Of a stretch of 64,000 bases of DNA, positions 49,995-57,167 are shown piece by piece; within the stretch, counting starts at the first letter, position 1, and every line of letters begins with the position of its first letter. The translations under genes and the position numbers were made by a program. This DNA is from Hyphomicrobium sp. (GTDB lineage Bacteria; Pseudomonadota; Alphaproteobacteria; Rhizobiales; Hyphomicrobiaceae): positions 44,135-108,134 of the forward strand of contig JASBSU010000025.1 in NCBI GenBank assembly GCA_030148725.1, read 5' to 3'. The notes below the pieces were generated by a model. The model worked only from the letters and a program-made list of their open reading frames with translations, did not search any database and was not told where the DNA came from.

Positions 49995-50326
49995 TCAAGT
50001 CATCCTTCGATCTGTGGATCGCGATTGGCGTCGTCGTGCTGTTGCCGCCGATCATCTGGGCCAATCTTCGCCACCGGCAAAGCGGTATCATGGGCTACCT
50101 GTGGCGCGAGAGCCCGTGGCTTGCGCGTATCGGTTTGAGCTTCCTGGCGCTTGTCTGGCTTTCATCCGCCATCGAGCTAGCGACAGTCTACGGCCTCGTC
50201 TCGGAGAGTGGCGCGCAGCTCATGGCGACGGTGCTCGGTGTTCCGATGCTCGCTCTGTCACTCACCATTCTGGTCATGGCAGCCATCGTGCTCGCCCGCT
50301 ATCTCAAGTCGCGGCCAAGCGCCTGA
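49991..50326 (+). CDS. small membrane protein, paralogue 1 (111 aa)
   Basis: Three hydrophobic segments (about residues 8-24, 43-66, 76-100). It shares with the next gene the order D-L-(W/S), a P-P/P-L hydrophobic start with W-A-N-L/I-A-N-L, then Y-L-W, a G-L-(V/I)-S-(E/S) turn, an L-G-V-P/I-G-I-P turn and a basic end, S-R-P-S-A against S-R-R-P-A-A. The two are therefore related by duplication. Coupled to the upstream 25-residue peptide through ATGA. Confidence 0.65.
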   Translation: MIKSSFDLWIAIGVVVLLPPIIWANLRHRQSGIMGYLWRESPWLARIGLSFLALVWLSSAIELATVYGLVSESGAQLMATVLGVPMLALSLTILVMAAIVLARYLKSRPSA

Positions 50327-50367
50327 CAGATTTCCGTCCGCGCGCAGTTTCCTTTTTGGAGGCGCTT

Positions 50368-50715
50368 ATGCAACCCCTCGGCCCGTTCGATCTCTCCCTC
50401 AACATTTTCGCGGCGGTCGTGCTGCCGCTCCTCATCATTGCGAACCTGACCGGCCGGTCTCGGCGCAATCCCAAGAATGCCTACTTGTGGCAGCACCACG
50501 AGAATTTCATGTGGCTGTCGATGGCGATCATCGGCCTCCTGAGCATCTGGTCCCTGGTTCAGCTCGGTGGGCACTTTGGTCTCATTTCCTCCGAAGGGCT
50601 GGCGGCGCTGATGCCGGTGATCGGGATTCCGTTTCTTGTTCTGGCGGTTGCCGAGATCGCCATGGGGGTCCGGCTGGCTCTCCAGTATGTGCGTAGCCGC
50701 CGCCCGGCGGCCTGA
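50368..50715 (+). CDS. small membrane protein, paralogue 2 (115 aa)
   Basis: Paralogue of the preceding gene (see the shared blocks there), with three predicted membrane helices. ATG 50368 follows TTGGAGG, a strong ribosome-binding site, and starts 41 bp after the preceding stop. No named domain recognised. Located 134 bp before the carboxylase beta gene. Confidence 0.65.
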   Translation: MQPLGPFDLSLNIFAAVVLPLLIIANLTGRSRRNPKNAYLWQHHENFMWLSMAIIGLLSIWSLVQLGGHFGLISSEGLAALMPVIGIPFLVLAVAEIAMGVRLALQYVRSRRPAA

Positions 50716-50849
50716 AATGGCCGCCTCGGGGCGCGGGTGCCCGAAACGTCGCAGTTAAGGGTGTCCGCGCCTGCGTTTGCACCGCCGAAACCTCATGCTA
50801 TGAGCCCTTAGGCGCGCCCCAAGGCGACGCGCAGCACGAGGGATCATCC

Positions 50850-52382
50850 ATGAAGGACATCATCGAAGAGCTCGAGAAGCGCCGGGCTAATGCACGTCTC
50901 GGCGGCGGGCAGGCTCGTATCGACGCGCAGCATAAGCGCGGCAAGCTCACGGCCCGCGAACGCATCGAGCTTTTGATGGATGAGAACTCGTTCGAGGAGT
51001 TCGACACCTTCGTCGAGCACCGCTGCACCGAGTTCGGCATGGAGAAGAACAAGACGCCCGGCGATGGCGTCGTGACCGGCTGGGGCACCATCAACGGTCG
51101 CGTGGTCTATGTGTTCGCCAAGGACTTCACCGTGCTGGGCGGCTCGCTCTCGGAGAGCCACGCCCGCAAGATGACCAAGATCCAGGACATGGCGCTGAAG
51201 AACCGCGCGCCGATCATCGGCCTGTTCGATGCCGGTGGCGCGCGCATTCAGGAAGGCGTCGACGCGCTGGGCGGCTATGGCGAGGTGTTCACCCGCAACG
51301 TCATGGCTTCGGGCGTCATTCCCCAGATCTCCGTGATCATGGGGCCGTGCGCAGGCGGCGACGTCTACTCGCCGGCCATGACCGACTTCATCTTCATGGT
51401 GAGGGACACGAGCTACATGTTCGTCACCGGTCCCGACGTAGTGAAGACGGTGACCAACGAGACGGTGACGGCCGAGGAGCTGGGCGGCGCCAAGGTCCAC
51501 ACGTCGAAGTCGTCAGTCGCGGACGGCGCATACGACAACGACGTCGAGGCGCTTCTGCAGATGCGCCGCCTGATGGACTTCCTGCCGTCGAACAACAAGT
51601 CGGGCGTGCCCACGCTGCCGACCTCGGACAGCCCGGATCGCATCGACCATTCGCTCGATACGCTGATCCCGGACAATCCGAACAAGCCCTACGACATGAA
51701 GGAGCTGATCCTCAAGGTCGTGGACGAGGGTGACTTCTACGAGATCCAGGAAGCGTACGCGAAGAACATCATGACGGGCTTTGCCCGCATGGAGGGACGC
51801 ACGGTTGGCGTGGTGGCGAACCAGCCGATGGTTCTGGCCGGCGTGCTCGACTCGGATGCCTCGCGCAAGGCGGCGCGGTTCGTGCGCTTCTGCGACTGCT
51901 TCGAAATCCCGATCCTGACCTTTGTCGACGTCCCGGGCTTCCTGCCGGGCACGGCGCAGGAGTACGGCGGCCTCATCAAGCACGGTGCAAAGCTGCTCTA
52001 TGCCTACACCGAGGCCACCGTCCCGAAGATCACCGTCATCACGCGCAAGGCTTATGGCGGTGCCTATGACGTGATGAGCTCCAAGCACATCCGCGGCGAC
52101 ATCAACTACGCCTGGCCGACCGCCGAAATCGCGGTCATGGGTGCCAAGGGTGCTGTCGAGGTTCTCTATCGCGCCGAGCTTTCCGATCCGGAGAAGATCA
52201 AGGCGCGCATCGACGAGTACCAGAAGCGCTTCGCCAACCCGTTCGTCGCCGCCGAGCGCGGCTACATCGACGAGGTGATCCTGCCGCATGGTACGCGTCG
52301 CCGTGTCTGCCGCGCGCTCAACATGCTGCGCAACAAGACCCTCGAGAACCCCTGGAAGAAGCACGATAATATTCCGCTCTAA
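50850..52382 (+). CDS. pccB: acyl-CoA (propionyl-CoA) carboxylase beta subunit (510 aa)
   Basis: Carboxyltransferase half of a biotin-dependent carboxylase: carboxybiotin + acyl-CoA gives a 2-carboxyacyl-Co[11 protein letters not shown] near residue 30, G-G-A-R-I-Q-E-G-V near 130, the oxyanion-hole segment [12 protein letters not shown] and T-G-P-D-V-V-K near 195 are typical of propionyl-CoA carboxylase beta. The length fits. The partner alpha subunit is at 57168, about 4.8 kb away. A propionyl substrate is likely but not proven. Confidence 0.9.
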   Translation: MKDIIEELEKRRANARLGGGQARIDAQHKRGKLTARERIELLMDENSFEEFDTFVEHRCTEFGMEKNKTPGDGVVTGWGTINGRVVYVFAKDFTVLGGSLSESHARKMTKIQDMALKNRAPIIGLFDAGGARIQEGVDALGGYGEVFTRNVMASGVIPQISVIMGPCAGGDVYSPAMTDFIFMVRDTSYMFVTGPDVVKTVTNETVTAEELGGAKVHTSKSSVADGAYDNDVEALLQMRRLMDFLPSNNKSGVPTLPTSDSPDRIDHSLDTLIPDNPNKPYDMKELILKVVDEGDFYEIQEAYAKNIMTGFARMEGRTVGVVANQPMVLAGVLDSDASRKAARFVRFCDCFEIPILTFVDVPGFLPGTAQEYGGLIKHGAKLLYAYTEATVPKITVITRKAYGGAYDVMSSKHIRGDINYAWPTAEIAVMGAKGAVEVLYRAELSDPEKIKARIDEYQKRFANPFVAAERGYIDEVILPHGTRRRVCRALNMLRNKTLENPWKKHDNIPL

Positions 52383-52443
52383 GTTGGTACTGATACGAGC
52401 GGAGAGAGGCTTGTCGTGCGGCGAGCGTCGCGCGAGGGGGTGT

Positions 52444-52459
52444 CCGGCGCTTGCGCCGG
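52444..52459. other. inverted repeat after pccB
   Basis: CCGGCGC/GCGCCGG arms with almost no loop, followed by a second GC-rich inverted run. No T-run. Within the 194-bp gap after pccB; nothing else is seen there. Confidence 0.4.
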
Positions 52460-52576
52460 GCGCCCTTGGCGCCGTGCCGCCTTCGGCTGCGCGTGCTCGT
52501 AGTGTCGGGCGTTGACATCGGGCTGAGGGGTGCCAACCTTCGCGGGGCTTAAACCCCAAAACCGCGGCGGCACCCC

Positions 52577-53371
52577 ATGATCATCGACCTTTCTGGAAAG
52601 ATCGCGCTCGTTACCGGCTCCACCGAAGGGATCGGACGAGCCATCGCCAAGGGGCTGGCGGCCTCGGGTGCGGATGTCATCATCAACGGCCGCAAGCAGG
52701 AGAAGGTCGAAGCGGCGGTGGCGAAGCTCGCTGCCGAGGTTCCGGGCGGCAGGATCCGCGGCGCGGCGGGTGACGTCGCCAGTGCAGAAGGCTGCGCGGC
52801 GCTGGCGGCTGCTGCCGGTAAGGTCGACATCCTCATCAACAACGCCGGTATCTTCGATCCGAAACCGTTCCTCGATATTCCCGATGCGGAGTGGATGCGC
52901 TTTTACGAGGTGAACGTCATGTCGGGCGTGCGCATGTCTCGCGCTCTGCTGCCGGGCATGCTCGAGCGCGATTGGGGCCGGATCATCTTCATCTCTTCAG
53001 AGTCGGCGGTGCAGATCCCGCCCGAGATGATCCACTACGGAATGACCAAGACGGCGCAGCTCGCCATTTCCCGCGGGCTCGCCGAAATGACATCCGGCAC
53101 GGGCGTAACGGTGAACGCGGTGCTGCCAGGTCCGACGCGATCGGAGGGTGTGGAAGAGTTTCTGGTCGCGATGGCCAAGCAGGCCGGGAAGGCGGTCGAG
53201 GAGATGGCGTCGGAGTTCGTGAAAACGCACCGGCCTAGCTCGCTGCTGGGCCGTTTCGCGACGTCGGATGAGGTTGCCAACATGGTGGTCTACCTGTCGT
53301 CCACGCAAGCAGCTGCAACCAATGGCGCAGCGCTGCGTGTCGATGGCGGGGTGGTGCGCTCAATTCTTTGA
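52577..53371 (+). CDS. classical short-chain dehydrogenase/reductase (264 aa)
   Basis: Rossmann-fold NAD(P)H oxidoreductase. T-G-S-T-E-G-I-G-R-A at residues 13-22 is the cofactor loop, I-N-N-A-G-I near 90, catalytic Ser in S-S-E-S near 140 and Y-G-M-T-K near 155. The substrate cannot be told. It lies between pccB and the DUF1236 gene and is convergent with the latter. Confidence 0.9.
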   Translation: MIIDLSGKIALVTGSTEGIGRAIAKGLAASGADVIINGRKQEKVEAAVAKLAAEVPGGRIRGAAGDVASAEGCAALAAAAGKVDILINNAGIFDPKPFLDIPDAEWMRFYEVNVMSGVRMSRALLPGMLERDWGRIIFISSESAVQIPPEMIHYGMTKTAQLAISRGLAEMTSGTGVTVNAVLPGPTRSEGVEEFLVAMAKQAGKAVEEMASEFVKTHRPSSLLGRFATSDEVANMVVYLSSTQAAATNGAALRVDGGVVRSIL

Positions 53372-53377
53372 GGTGGC

Positions 53378-53405
53378 GGTGGGGCAGCCGATCCGTTGCC
53401 CCACC
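53378..53405. terminator. bidirectional hairpin between convergent genes
   Basis: GGTGGGGCA and TGCCCCACC form a 9-bp stem with a 10-base loop in the 54-bp gap between the SDR and DUF1236 gene stops. The T-run is poor; termination is inferred from the stem and the position. Confidence 0.55.
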
Positions 53406-53425
53406 TCATGTTTGCGTGCCGGGTA

Positions 53426-54622
53426 TTAGCTTCGGTCCATCACGAAAATGACCTTCTCATCGATGGGATCGACGATCGCCAGCTGATCTCGGGCGACGAA
53501 ATAACGGCAGCCGCCAAGTTCGTCAGCCTTCGAGATAACCTCGTCCGGGAAGCGCTGCAGCTTCACGTTGGACGGGACACTCCAGCCGACCTCGAGATCG
53601 CGCACATCCACTTCGTCCTTCATGCGGACTTCGTCGAGGATCAGCTCGCGCTCGTCGCGGCTGAGGATGAGGCGAGCAGGGCAGCGATCCTGGGCGCCGG
53701 AACTCGAACCGCCGGCAGCATAACGCGGGCCTCCCGCCGGGATGACGGCAACGACCTCGTAGGTGTCGGGATCGCAGATGACGTAATCATCGTCAGCGTA
53801 GACGAAGACGTAGTCCCGATACTCGGGCACGATCTCGATCACTGCGACCGGTACGGGGCGATAATCCCAACCCCGCGGCAGACGGCGGCCGATCGATATG
53901 TCGACATCGACCTGGGTGCGCGGCTTGAGGTCTTTTTGCTTCTGGAAAGCGCCGCGGAGGTTGTCGCGCTTTGCTTCGGTCAGATCGACCTGCTTCGCCG
54001 GCTTGTTGTCGGAGGGCTTGGTTTCGGCCTGTTTCTTCGCGTCGTCCTTGCCGCTGCCGGGTTCGGTCTCAGCCTGCTTGGCGTCGCGATCAGGCGTATC
54101 GGCCTTGGCGTCAGCCTTGTCTTTCTTGTCGTCCGCCTTGTCGGCAGCGCGGTCGGCCTTCTCCGACGCTTTGCTGTCCTCGGCGGTGCGAGCGCGCTTT
54201 TCAGATTTCTCTTCGTCGCTCGCCTTGCGCTCCTGTCGAGGCCCGTCGTCGCGTTTGGACGCGCGGCGCTCAGAAGGGCCATCATCATTCGACTTCGCGC
54301 GCCGCCCCTCGCTTGCGGGCGCTTCGGAGCGCTCGGCTCGCTCCGGGCGGCCTTGCGTCGCGCGTTCCACAGCGCGCTCTGCGGCTCCGCCGGCCGGCCC
54401 GGCGTCGCCGCCGCGTTCCATCAGGCGGCCGCCGGGACCGCCGCCATCAGGCGCACCAGCGGCTCCCGGTCCGGGCCCTCCCGGTCCTCCGCCTCGTTCC
54501 ATGGATGGGCCGCCACCGCCGGGGCCGGCTCCTCCAGGCCCGCCTCCTGGGCCTTCCTGCGCGATGGCAATGCTCGATGCGCTGAGCAGGAGCACCGCGA
54601 TCGATGTCGCGATCGTGTTCAT
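53426..54622 (-). CDS. secreted DUF1236 protein with long low-complexity region (398 aa)
   Basis: A signal peptide (residues 1-21, cleavage after A-I-A) is followed by a Gly/Pro-rich stretch, then about 130 residues dominated by Lys, Asp, Glu and Ala, then a C-terminal DUF1236-like domain containing P-V-P-V-A-V-I-E-I-V-P-E-Y and a D-Y-V-I-C-D-P-D-T-Y-E-V-V-A-V-I segment. DUF1236 proteins are common in Hyphomicrobiales with unknown, probably envelope-linked, roles. The minus strand is chosen because it has the signal peptide and domain; the long plus-strand frames here are mirror images. Confidence 0.8.
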   Translation of the reverse strand: MNTIATSIAVLLLSASSIAIAQEGPGGGPGGAGPGGGGPSMERGGGPGGPGPGAAGAPDGGGPGGRLMERGGDAGPAGGAAERAVERATQGRPERAERSEAPASEGRRAKSNDDGPSERRASKRDDGPRQERKASDEEKSEKRARTAEDSKASEKADRAADKADDKKDKADAKADTPDRDAKQAETEPGSGKDDAKKQAETKPSDNKPAKQVDLTEAKRDNLRGAFQKQKDLKPRTQVDVDISIGRRLPRGWDYRPVPVAVIEIVPEYRDYVFVYADDDYVICDPDTYEVVAVIPAGGPRYAAGGSSSGAQDRCPARLILSRDERELILDEVRMKDEVDVRDLEVGWSVPSNVKLQRFPDEVISKADELGGCRYFVARDQLAIVDPIDEKVIFVMDRS

Positions 54623-54962
54623 GATTTCGTTCTCCGTTGGCGTTCGAGTTGCATGCGTTGCTACTCGTAGGCGGAACGAGTGCGGATCGGGAGCTGTTCC
54701 CGAGCTCGTGCTTGAAAGTATCGAGACGAACCGATTTCGAAAAAAAATGTTGTTGGATTGAAACCAACCGAAGGTGGCCGCGTTAGTGGCGCTGAGCGGT
54801 CCAGTTTCGCGTAGCCTTTCCGCTCGTCGTCAGTTTTGCGTACCCAAGTTTGCGTACCCACGATCAAACCGAACCCTCGGCGTTCCCCGCGCGCCGAGGG
54901 TTCGTTTGCTTTGGCCCCTCCTGCCGCTAGAATTCAGCCGGTCCATAACCTGGAGCTGAAAA
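54623..54962. other. 340-bp gap: possible small RNA with 14-bp-spaced repeat and hairpin
   Basis: Between two divergent genes. It holds a direct repeat of TTTGCGTACCCA (54835-54846 and 54849-54860, period 14) and, after it, an 11-bp perfect stem AACCCTCGGCG/CGCCGAGGGTT at 54872-54902 followed by CGTTTG. Apart from promoters for the two flanking genes, which I cannot place exactly, I see no gene; a small plus-strand RNA ending at the hairpin is possible. Confidence 0.35.
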
Positions 54963-55298
54963 ATGAGGCGGATCGCTTGGCTTGGTGCGCTGGCAATGTT
55001 CGTCGGTCCGGCGCTTGCCGGAGATGATGCCCCGAGGCTTTGCTATGAGGGCGTCGGATGCGTCCAGGAGACGAATATCTCGGCCCGTGCTGCCGAGAAG
55101 CTGGGCTGCGACCAGCTCTGGACGGTGAGGAACGGCATCTTTGCGGCGCGCGGGTACTGTTTCTCGACCCAGCGGGGGATCGACGAGTTCGGTAACGAGG
55201 GTTGCCGCTTCAGCGACCAGAACGAGGTGCCGCTCAATGATTATGAGCGCGCCAACGTGAAGCTCATCCAGTCGATCGAGAAGCGCCGCGGGTGCTGA
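54963..55298 (+). CDS. small secreted cysteine-rich YARHG-like protein (111 aa)
   Basis: Signal peptide of about 19 residues (ending A-L-A-G), then L-C-Y-E-G-V-G-C, L-G-C-D-Q-L-W-T-V-R-N-G-I-F-A-A-R-G-Y-C-F and E-K-R-R-G-C. The R-N-x-I-F-A-x-x-G-Y-C-F pattern resembles the YARHG domain of bacterial envelope proteins. Six Cys in the mature part suggest disulphides. Its role is unknown. Confidence 0.65.
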   Translation: MRRIAWLGALAMFVGPALAGDDAPRLCYEGVGCVQETNISARAAEKLGCDQLWTVRNGIFAARGYCFSTQRGIDEFGNEGCRFSDQNEVPLNDYERANVKLIQSIEKRRGC

Positions 55299-55467
55299 TT
55301 CCGAGGCATCGGGCGGCGACTTGAACCGTCGCCGCCGAGACCTGTGGAAGATGAACGGCGCCTGTAATCGTCATTCAGAACGAGTTCAAAGCGCAAATCG
55401 CATTGTCCACCCATCGAACACGCCGCTCCATGACGGAGCGGTCGCTACCGAGGAAGAGGTGGACCCC

Positions 55468-55800
55468 ATGAATAAGATCATTCTCGCTGCCGCTACGGCT
55501 CTCGTTGCCACGACCGCCGCGGCTTCTGCCGACACCATCTCGCGTCGTCAGGCACAGCAGGCCGACCGTATCGAGCAGGGCCGTCAGAGCGGCACGATCA
55601 CCTGGACTGAAGGTCTCAAGCTGCGTGCCGAGCAGAAGCGTATCGCGCGCACCGAAGACGCTCTCCGCGACAAGGGCTATCTGACCAAGTCCGACCGCCG
55701 CGAGCTGCGCAGCATGCAGAACGAGGCTTCGGCCAACATCGCCGAGAAGAAATACAATAGCCGCGAGCGTGCCTGGTTCTTGCCTCGCGTTGGAAAGTAA
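55468..55800 (+). CDS. small secreted basic helical protein (110 aa)
   Basis: Signal peptide of about 21 residues (ending A-S-A). The mature part is rich in Arg, Glu and Gln with the repeated pattern R-I-E-Q-G-R-Q-S-G-x-x-T-W-T-E and R-I-A-R-T-E-D; similar small helical proteins are frequent in proteobacteria with unknown function. ATG 55468 is chosen for the signal peptide and the GAGG site upstream, although the frame is open from 55321. A terminator follows. Confidence 0.7.
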   Translation: MNKIILAAATALVATTAAASADTISRRQAQQADRIEQGRQSGTITWTEGLKLRAEQKRIARTEDALRDKGYLTKSDRRELRSMQNEASANIAEKKYNSRERAWFLPRVGK

Positions 55801-55832
55801 GTCCCTCCGCGCCTACCCTCCCGTCTCACTTC

Positions 55833-55863
55833 GGGGTCGCCCTCATCCGGCGGCCCCTTTTTT
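55833..55863 (+). terminator. rho-independent terminator
   Basis: GGGGTCGCC-CTCATCC-GGCGGCCCC, 9-bp stem with one G-U pair, followed by TTTTTT. It ends transcription after the small secreted protein gene. Confidence 0.85.
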
Positions 55864-55975
55864 ATGGCTGGTGTACAAAAGGCTCACGATGCTCCGCGGC
55901 GGGTCACACGTTAGGCAATTGGTAAGCCCGTTTTCCTACTCTGCCGGTGTTGTTGCTTTGCGAGCGGAGCTGAAG

Positions 55976-56986
55976 ATGAGCGCGTTGCAGTCGCTTTCGA
56001 TCACTGAGTTGTTGCAGCGGGGCGCGATCGGGGACGTCGACGTTCTCAGGTTGCGGACTGCGTTGCACGGTGATCGCCAGATCACTGCCGACGAAGCCGA
56101 AGCGCTGATTACGCTCAACGAGACCTGCCCGGAGCAGGACCCGACGTGGGTGCCCTTCTATCTCGACACGCTCACCGACTATTTCGTCAGCCAGATGGAG
56201 CCTGAGGGCTACGTCACCGCCGAGAAGGCGAAGCGGCTGACCGATCGGATCGCGCCCGAAGGCGTCGTTGCGCGTCGCTCCGATCTCGACCTTTTGATAC
56301 GGGTGCTCGACAAGTCGCGCTGGTCGCCCGTCAGCCTGTCGCGGCTCGCGTTGCAGCAGGTGCAGCGTGCCGTCGTCGAGGGCGGCGGCCCGCTGCGGTC
56401 CTCCGGCGACGACACGCGGGGCGTCATCCGCGAAGGCGAGGTCGATCTTGTGCGGCGCGTTCTTTATGCCTTCGGCGGCGACCGTCGCGTGGCGATCACG
56501 CGGGCCGAGATCGAAGTTCTGTTCGACATCAACGACGCCATCGTCAACCCGCAGGGCAATGCCTCGTGGAGCGATCTGTTCGTCAAGGCCGTGACGAATG
56601 TCGTCATGGCGGCTTCGGGTCAGTCCGTGCCGACGCGCGAGGAGGCTCTGCGTCGCGATGCCTGGCTGGTGGAGGCCAAGGGCGAGCTGTCTCCGCTCGC
56701 ACTGCTTTCGGCCATGGTTTCTTCCAGCCTCGACGCCGTGCGGGCGACCTATCTGGAGCAGAGCAGCGAGGAGCGGGCTCTGGCGCGTCTGGAGCGGCAG
56801 CGGATCGAGATCATCACTAACGAGGAAATTCTTGAAGCCGAAGCCTCCTGGCTGTGCGATCGGATCGGGCGCGACGGCCATTTGAGCCCCAATGAGGCGG
56901 CCCTGGTGGCCTATCTGCAGCGCGAGACCCCCGGGATTCATCCTGAGTTGCGGGCGGCCGTCGATCGGCTTGCGCAGGCCGCATAA
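55976..56986 (+). CDS. conserved hypothetical protein (336 aa)
   Basis: No signal peptide or membrane helix. The protein is mixed helical, with a repeated pattern of about 110-120 residues in which A-D-E-A-E-A-L-I-T-L-N-E, R-A-E-I-E-V-L-F-D-I-N-D and S-P-N-E-A-A-L-V-A-Y-L-Q occur as similar helix motifs, suggesting internal repeats. I do not recognise the family. ATG 55976 has GGAG upstream and is preferred to earlier in-frame codons at 55769 that overlap the terminator. It precedes the carboxylase alpha gene in the same direction. Confidence 0.6.
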   Translation: MSALQSLSITELLQRGAIGDVDVLRLRTALHGDRQITADEAEALITLNETCPEQDPTWVPFYLDTLTDYFVSQMEPEGYVTAEKAKRLTDRIAPEGVVARRSDLDLLIRVLDKSRWSPVSLSRLALQQVQRAVVEGGGPLRSSGDDTRGVIREGEVDLVRRVLYAFGGDRRVAITRAEIEVLFDINDAIVNPQGNASWSDLFVKAVTNVVMAASGQSVPTREEALRRDAWLVEAKGELSPLALLSAMVSSSLDAVRATYLEQSSEERALARLERQRIEIITNEEILEAEASWLCDRIGRDGHLSPNEAALVAYLQRETPGIHPELRAAVDRLAQAA

Positions 56987-57167
56987 CGGGGCGTTAGCCA
57001 AGCAACCTGGGGTGGCGAATCGTAAACGCGGTTCGGGACTGCGTCCGTGCGCGCTTTTGCCGGACCTCTCCAGTTTACGACATTAAATTGGCCGTCTAGA
57101 ACGAGGGTGGAGCTATCGGCTCTGCCCCGTCTCGCGGGCGTGCCCACCTGGTGGACCAATAGGGGTT

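Noticed and set aside
52318..52573. Short frames in the pccB-SDR gap
   Set aside because: GC-rich inverted repeats cause chance open frames; no ribosome-binding site or conserved pattern.
53396..54761. Two long plus-strand frames opposite the DUF1236 gene
   Set aside because: The minus strand has a clear signal peptide and the DUF1236 domain; the plus-strand translations are low-complexity Arg/Ser/Pro.
57000..57167. Promoter for the carboxylase alpha gene
   Set aside because: AT-rich patches are present but no pair of hexamers with 16-18 bp spacing was convincing.
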